Shown here one piece after another: positions 41,678-48,089 of a stretch of 48,089 bases of DNA. Within the stretch, counting starts at the first letter, position 1. Every line of letters begins with the position of its first letter. Both the position numbers and the translations under genes were made by a program. The notes beneath the pieces were generated by a model. It worked only from the letters and a program-made list of their open reading frames with translations, was not told the origin of the DNA and did no database searches. Location of the stretch: assembly GCA_030247855.1 (NCBI GenBank), contig JAPDRN010000193.1:1-48089 (forward strand), in the 5' to 3' direction. Origin of the DNA: Knufia peltigerae (Eukaryota > Ascomycota > Eurotiomycetes > Chaetothyriales > Trichomeriaceae).

Positions 41678-44600
41678 GTTGGTCAATGTGTATCAGGTCA
41701 TCAAACCACGGGCCCTTCGAGGGTCCTTTTCGAGTCCATCTTCGCGACCTCAGCTGTGGCAGAAGCTCATTTGCTCGGCTGTCTGATTGACCACAGCTCC
41801 TGCCAGGGAACTGCCAGGAGACCAGCTAGGGGACCAGCGCCCATCTACCAGGCCCTCTGGGAACCCATGGTACTCCCCGCACGGTTGTTTCCTAGGCACG
41901 CCTACCACGCCTACGGGACACCTAGAGGACTGTGCCCGCGGGCCTTCTAGACGACAGCCATGCTAAACCGCGAGCCTACAGAACCTTGACTACAGCGTAT
42001 CACAAACAACCCCCTTTCGCTTCAGCAACCAACCCTCCAACCATCTGTCATCCATGCGATTGACCGACAGCACAATTTCCTCCTTTCCAGACATCTGGTC
42101 TTGGTCAAACTGTGTAGCACGCCCGACATCTCTGCTTCGACAGGCAAGCTCTATGTAGGTACCTAGGTATTTCCGCTGGTCATTTCCGTTTCGTTTCGTG
42201 TGTTTACCGGTATGATACAAGGACATGCGAGTTACAGCCGACAGTCTGTCTGATCAGCTTCCTCGTCCACCGTCTCGTACAGCACATCAGCACTGGTCGC
42301 GCGGCTGGGGGTCTGGAGAAAAGCGCGTCAGGTCGCGTCTATTGGCCCGGCTAGTGGGCAGACTTCTTGTTTTCTTGCAGGCCTAATGCAAGCCTACATT
42401 GTGCCAGTCGCTCGGGGCCAAACCTGGCCACGAATGTCATTGCAAGCTTAGAAACACCATTGACAACTGCCCCCCTGCCAATTGACGTGAGATGCGCTTG
42501 CTCACTGTCAGCGGCACGGCCTCGCCTTGGCCTACTTGGTTAGTTACGAGCTGACGGGAATTCATCTCGACAGTGTGATGCAGATATCTGGTGGTGTTCA
42601 ACAGAGACGCCTGGGACCTGCAATACTGTTGCCCTTCGTACTCCCACTCCTTCTCTGCTGTGTTGCATGACGCTTCCGAAGTTTCATGAATCGTGCAACT
42701 TTGAAGCTGCAGGGATTGGCCCTGTCCAGCACGGGTCAGCAACCCCTGCTCGCGTGCTGTTGTTGCTGAGATCCAGAGATCTGCTCTATTCCAGTAACAG
42801 GTACGGAGCTCCTCCGAATTTCAGCCTCTCGGTCAATGGTCTCAACCTTCCAAGCGAACTTCTAGCAACAGCCGCCAATGGACAATAGATGCAGGCTGTC
42901 GGTGGCGTCCAAGCGGGACTTCATCGCCGCTGTCAATCTCCAAGCCAGCCTTACTGCTAACTGAAAATGTCGGACTACCAGCACTTTCTCATCTCTGGCA
43001 TCCAAATCGGCGACCTGGATTTGATATTGACCATGCACATCCTGGTCGATGAATCTCAATATGGCAGCAAGCTCAACACTACGGAAGGCGTAAGATGATA
43101 GATTTCCTGTCTCCCCATCCGTAGCTCACGACATACTCTGCCCTTGTGTCCCTGACCGTTACCACTGATCAAATGTCACTCCCGGTAACCCGCCTTGGTT
43201 TCTTGAGCGGGCTCCAGACTCCAAACACTGCCGCTGGGAGTCGGTACTACTCGACGTGCATGAAACTGCCTGACCGTTACTCTTCGAGACCGCGAGCCAA
43301 TCCACTGCCTGACATCACTGCGGATGAGGCTAGGACGACGCCGGCTCTGCGAAACCACAGAATACATGCATATCCCCAGTGACGATTTATCATTCAAACA
43401 AAAAAGTCTCAGCGTGAGGATAAATTTTTTTCTCAACATCATGCAATGTATACATAGATCCACGCTGGCCGCAGCACGCAGCACGCAGCACACGCGAGCG
43501 AACAACACACAACACGAAAAGAAATTTTCTGGTTGCAAGCGAAACGCGTGACGGAGATGAGATTGAGACAACCGAGCCTCCGATGCACCTGTACCAATGT
43601 AGCACCCGGTAACGACGTCATGCAGCCTTTTTTGCTGTCGAATTTGTTGTGTCTACAGATGTTGTAGCAGTGTTATGGGACGTAGTCGTGTTGTTTATCC
43701 CATAATCTGCTGCTTGCCGTGTGATCGGCCGAAAGAATCAGCTTCAGCAGTTGTATTTCTGTCATGTAGTACGTATATAACAACATAGTAGCCTCGACCA
43801 GGCCGAGAAGCTTCAAGGACAAGCTCGAGCCTGTGTCTGGCTGCGTGCTGGAATCATGGTAGTCACATTCCGACGCTACCAGGTCAAGCTCACCCCTAGT
43901 AGCAGAAACACGGGACCTCCGGCCTGTGAGGCCAAAACAGAAATCTAAGTCCAGATCCGCATAGGAGGTCCCAGGATGGTCCGAGGACTGGCTCCCAAAA
44001 GGCAGGAGTCCACAGACTAGAAGACGCGCCGAAATCCATGACACTCGCCTCTTTCCAGATTGGAATCAAATTTGGCCAAAGTGATTGCAGCTGACGCGTG
44101 TGGGATTGTTTAGCTCGAATCCGCTCCGGACGGGCATACAAGACCATCATTTTAGTGATGATTGAGGAGTGTGGTTGGCGACCGAAGACGCAGCAAGAGA
44201 CAATCCACGTCTCGTGCTGTCAGTCTTGCTTTCAGTATGCCCGATGTCATTTTTCACACCACCAGACCCCTGGTGCTTGTCGTCACTGGTGGTCGTTCAG
44301 GGCTTCATGCTGAAACGTTCAGACATGACCCCTGACAGCTCGAGGACCCTTCTTCGAGATCCGACCCTGGCCATGCAGAGAAGGTCAATGTTCAAGCTTC
44401 CATGGCCAAGCAGAATCCGACAGCCTTTCAAAATTCGCCTCCCCCAATAGTACGCTGATCTTGCACGGCAACGAGATTGCGGAGAAATGCCACCAGACGC
44501 CTCTTCTACTTGAGGAATCTAGGTCTTTTCGTCCTGCCTCTTTCTCCTGTTGATCGTGCGATAGGGATGGTCTGGAGCATCTTCACCAGATGCCGGTCCA

Positions 44601-47088
44601 CTCGAATTTCCTCCAACATCTGTCAATCCAACCAAGCCTGTCGCCATGCAGGATAGTTTCCCCTTGTTACGGTCCTTGGGACGATGTCCTATCGGCACTT
44701 TTCTGTGTGGTCTTGTGCCATTGAATGCACGATAACGTGGTCGATGACCATTCTTGGACTTTGAGGTCCGACGCTAACGAGACTGCTTGATCTCAGAAGA
44801 AACATGGGAATGCTAATCTCTAGCCACCGTCTGCGGAAAGGCTGGCTGAACAGCTTTCATTCTATCGTTGACAACTCATTAGTGCCTGGAACCACACTTT
44901 CAGACATATCGGCTACGAGCATGGTATACCAAAGACACCCGCATACGTACGTGGTTGTTTAACATGCAAATAAGACTTTTTGCAGGCTGATCATGAACTC
45001 ATTATCATCGCCACTGGTTGCTTTCTGCCCCAAAGTTTGCAGGCTTCCGTCCGTTTGTATGAGCACTCGCGGAGCCGCATAGCCAGATGTTGAAACCCCA
45101 GTCCAATTGAGCCTTTCTACCGCTCTTTCCGTCTCTGTGCGAACAAGAAGCAGAATTAATTTTCTTCCTCACTGTTAGTTTTGGTCAATTGACACAAACG
45201 CAGAAGGAGACCGAATCTAACAGGCACGCACAGGTCATCACGGCCTCAACCACCCACGTAAAGGTCATTTCCGATGGCGTTGATCCGTCAGGCTGCACGA
45301 GGACAACGGCAGATGCAAAACCACCGATCTCACCCGCCAGGCACTATAACATACAATTGTTTCATACCAACCTCATGCACAGATCAGAGATCGTCATAAC
45401 ACTTGTTACTGTGACGAAGCCATCTGTCTATGCAATGTCCTCCATAGGGGCTTCATCCTTCATCTGCAAAAGCCAAACCGGCGATGTCTGTATCTCATTT
45501 GAGAGTGACTAGTATAGCGCCGACAACAATGCCGCTCTCAAAGTCCATGCTCAGAGCCATCGTTCAGTGCCTCACTAGAATTTCACGTCGTACTCAGCTC
45601 CAACTTGTGCGGCGAAAACCCACTAGGCAGGAATGGCAACTGTTATCTTGGAAACTAGTATGGTAAGATTGTTCTCTCAACATCTGGGCGAGATTGGCAT
45701 CAACATGCTAGTCAAACAACAAACTGCCATCTGATTTGGATCACACGGAACTTGGTCTTGAACAGCTGGCTTAGATGTTTGCCAAGGTATAGTTCAAGAG
45801 TGCCATGCAGGCGGAACTTGGAATGATGCTTTCCAGGAAGTAGTATCCCTTCTTACAACTGTTTGTATTCCCATCCAGCGCGTGCAATGTGGCTACCAAT
45901 CTGCACCTTCCTCCCACGATGTGCTTCTACTTGTCAGGGACTTCGCTATGGGGATTTTGATTGTTCTCCTTCAGCTATCCTTGGTCATGAATCGAAAAAT
46001 TTCATTATTGGAAGCATGCGCATGCACCGCTTGTCTTGGACCAACATGAACCAAACACTGACGTTTTCAATACTCAATGCTGAAGGCTTGGAATATCGTC
46101 AGGTACACTATACATACTCTACTACGGTCTTTCCCAAGCGGATGCCTGAAGTGAAGTAAGTCTGCCTCCTGTCACGCTATACGTCCTGCTCTGCGTTTGA
46201 CCAAGATGCAATCCCCTGAGGAAACCGCCCAACGAAAAGATCGCCCTGCAGAGGTAAGAATATACTTTATGCGAAATCGTCTCTGCACGATCCTCGGGGG
46301 TTTAGGGCCGGTGAAAGGGTACGGAGTGAATCTTGTTTCAAATCACACAAAGGTCCGGCGTGCATAGTGCATACGCTGTCCCCGACCTTTCCCTTGATGA
46401 CCTTGGTACACTCTATATTTACCTGCCTAGGCGGGTAAGCCTATGGTACTCGGACTCCTCCATATAACGGACCATGAGGCTGGGAAACTTTCCTTACGGA
46501 GGTATCTACCTAACTTTGTTGTGATGCGAGATCCCTGCTGCCAACCCCGTATCCAGACTCGTATCGACGCATGTGAAGCTTTTCCTTGACATTTCTTCCT
46601 GTGCAGCTGCAAAAAGGTTTTCTTTTTGTTTTAAATCTCCGTTGACAGGCCTGCAGTGCATTGCATCTGCTTTTGCATGCGGAGGTATCTATTTAGGGAG
46701 TTGTCAACAAACGAAGTACGACTAAGTTTGGATTGAGGGATTTTCTTTTTCTTTTCAACGGCCCTGGTAAGGACATGGCGCGCGACATGCAACACGCCGC
46801 AAACTGAAGCGAGACCAGGCCTATACATAGATTTTGATTTCTCTCGAAAGAAAGCCGCAACTTTTGTGTGTACAGAGGGTACGGAGGATAATAATATCAT
46901 TGATTTTTGGACTCTGATTCGATTTTATACAGTATTTGTTTGTGAGGTATGCGTAAAACATATGCCGTCAAAAATGATTCGAGCGTCTGCTCCAAAGTGC
47001 AACCAACCTGCAAGGCAGAAAAGTTCCTTGACTATAGAGACGTAACGAAGACTACAATAAATTTTGGGAAACCAGACATATCTCAAAC

Positions 47089-48009
47089 TTATCCTCTACG
47101 TCTTCCACTGCTGCTGCCTGGTCTCGGCGAGGTCGATGGGGAAGAATTCTTGACGTTACGGGCGTTTGTTTTCAAAGCCTCCTCGGTGGCCAACGCCGCC
47201 TTTGTCCCCTTTTGTCCGACACCCTGTAACTTTTTGGGCGTGTTGGAGTTTGTGGCGTTGGTGGTGGTGGTGTCGACTTCTTTACCGTGACCGGCCGTGG
47301 TCGGACTGTTCCAGTAGTACAAGACCTGGGCGGCGAGGATGGCGTTGAGGGCGAACCCGGCGACGAACCCGTAGAGGATGAGTTTGTCGTCCACCTCCTG
47401 CAGGGTGGTGTAGATGCGACTCAGGCTGCCAAAGAGGTAGTTGAAGACGGCAAAGGCCGACAACTGACCGGTCCCGCCCTGTTGCCAGATGGTGAGGATC
47501 TGGGGGAGTTTGCTGGCGATGCTCAAACCTCCCGCTCCGGCCTGGAGGTTCGTCATCTGCGCGTCGCTGACCAACGTGTCCGAGACCATGAGGGCGTAGA
47601 CGGCGCTCCCCACCGCCACCAAGAATGCACCCGCCTGCGCCGTCCTTTTAGAGTAGACCAAAATCAAGACGCTAATGACCACGTCTTGGACCGCGATCAG
47701 GCTCGTCTCGCCGTAGGTGCTGAAGGGGAACCCGTTGCGCATGTTGTAGGCCAGGGTGATGACGAAACTCGCCGTCTCCAGCAAGTAACTCGTAAACGAC
47801 AGTCCCTCGGAAGACTGCGACCTGACCAACTTGATGATCTGGGGGACCTTCACGATCGAGGCCGCGGCGATGATGCCGATCCCCAGAGCCTTGGAGATGG
47901 CGAGAGACACACATTCCGGGTGAGAGGTGACGTCGAGGTCGAGCAACAACGCGCTGTGGCAGGCTTCGCCCAGGAGGTTGAGCGCGAGGTCGTTGACGGG
48001 CGCCGGGAG
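47089..48009 (-). CDS. MPDU1-like (Lec35) PQ-loop membrane protein, 5' end unresolved
   Basis: About 306 residues are readable from LPAPVNDLALNLLG (codon at 48007-48009) to the stop at 47089. Family knowledge: MPDU1/Lec35 is an ER membrane protein with seven helices, needed for use of dolichol-phosphate mannose and glucose in N-glycan and GPI synthesis. Seen: the lumenal Cys-containing start (GEACHSALLLDLDVTSHPEC), PQ-loop 1 (SIVKVPQIIKLVRSQSSEG), FPFSTYGETS, PQ-loop 2 (SKLPQILTIWQQGGTGQLSA), SLSRIYTTLQEVDD, and a final helix ending in QVLYYWN. A fungal low-complexity tail of about 60 residues with Thr/Asn/Lys follows. No ATG is present in this frame before the window end: either the first exon lies outside, or an indel near 48009 moved the frame. 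The high GC content produces long antisense frames here. Confidence 0.88.
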   Translation of the reverse strand, partial: LPAPVNDLALNLLGEACHSALLLDLDVTSHPECVSLAISKALGIGIIAAASIVKVPQIIKLVRSQSSEGLSFTSYLLETASFVITLAYNMRNGFPFSTYGETSLIAVQDVVISVLILVYSKRTAQAGAFLVAVGSAVYALMVSDTLVSDAQMTNLQAGAGGLSIASKLPQILTIWQQGGTGQLSAFAVFNYLFGSLSRIYTTLQEVDDKLILYGFVAGFALNAILAAQVLYYWNSPTTAGHGKEVDTTTTNATNSNTPKKLQGVGQKGTKAALATEEALKTNARNVKNSSPSTSPRPGSSSGRRRG

Positions 48010-48089
48010 GCTCGGACAACCCGTACAACATGGGCATGACCGGAGTCTTCGGCATCGAATCCGGGTTCCACACGTTGATGGAGTGCGAC

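Larger units (their letters stand above)
39851..47088. other. 7.2-kb gene-poor stretch
   Basis: No gene with recognisable family was found. The open frames are mostly under 130 codons, overlap on both strands, and usually begin at non-ATG codons. Included are a fragmentary coding-like region (40189-40734), a possible small membrane-type frame (41177-41677), and a few CCTAGGT/GTACGG-type strings (near 42158, 46320, 46442, 46876). It is not obviously AT-rich by eye, so repeat-induced point mutation (RIP) is not evident. No transposase or reverse-transcriptase motif was seen. Confidence 0.55.

Noticed and set aside
45189..46159. plus-strand frames of about 100 codons
   Set aside because: They start at TTG rather than ATG and have no recognisable domain or splice structure.
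47287..48039. 250-codon plus-strand open frame
   Set aside because: It is antisense to the GC-rich MPDU1-like gene, whose family motifs are clear on the minus strand.
47672..48073. 133-codon minus-strand open frame overlapping MPDU1
   Set aside because: It runs in a different frame across conserved MPDU1 sequence; it is low-complexity Arg/Pro and starts at GTG.

Overview
This window is nuclear DNA from a filamentous ascomycete fungus (Pezizomycotina). The evidence is short GT–AG introns of about 47–180 bp, compact CDSs with fungal branch points (CTGAC, CTAAC, TACTAAC), and gene families with clear fungal forms: an Ato/GPR1 acetate carrier, an FKBP2 ending in KDEL, a Puc1-type cyclin, a CCCH+RBR ligase and a GPI-type GH16 glucanase. 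The class is less certain; I lean towards Eurotiomycetes. No bacterial, viral or plasmid features were seen. The assembly has one 10-N gap at 11927-11936.

Layout. 1-0.6 kb: TRM112 (minus). 0.6-7.3 kb: gene-poor, with one decayed coding remnant near 4.6-4.8 kb. 7.3-8.3 kb: acetate/ammonium-type GPR1/FUN34/YaaH transporter (plus, 3 exons). 10.1-11.3 kb: MEMO1 family (minus), divergent from an unnamed PIP-box protein (plus, crossed by the N gap). 14.1-15.7 kb: RING-like/coiled-coil protein (minus). 17.5-18.4 kb: membrane-anchored cytochrome b5-domain protein (plus). 18.7-19.3 kb: ER FKBP (minus). 20.4-21.8 kb: 4-exon basic nuclear-type protein (minus). 22.6-23.1 kb: small basic protein (minus). 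24.1-27.2 kb: Srs2-type UvrD helicase (plus). 28.1-30.6 kb: secreted GH16 glucanase with a Ser/Thr-rich stalk (minus, 4 exons). 32.5-33.6 kb: a protein built from tandemly duplicated exons (minus). 35.0-37.3 kb: CCCH-RBR ubiquitin ligase (plus). 38.6-39.9 kb: G1-type cyclin (minus). 39.9-47.1 kb: a 7-kb gene-poor stretch. 47.1 kb to the end: MPDU1/PQ-loop protein (minus, 5' end unresolved).

The genes are mostly housekeeping and do not form an obvious cluster or pathway. There are loose themes: replication and repair (Srs2 helicase with a canonical PIP box, plus a second PIP-box protein), ER and secretory pathway (FKBP2, MPDU1, GH16), and cell cycle and ubiquitin (cyclin, RBR ligase, RING-like protein).

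The items most worth a second look are the uncharacterised PIP-box protein at 11.9-12.6 kb, the 171-nt exon duplication at 33.1-33.5 kb, the canonical PIP box in the Srs2 tail, two overlapping perfect palindromes in the Srs2 promoter, a dispersed 11-mer (GTACTCCGTAC) found at least five times in non-coding DNA only, and an 18-bp perfect inverted repeat just downstream of the RING-like gene. Exon boundaries were placed by eye from splice consensus and reading frame; none is backed by transcript data.
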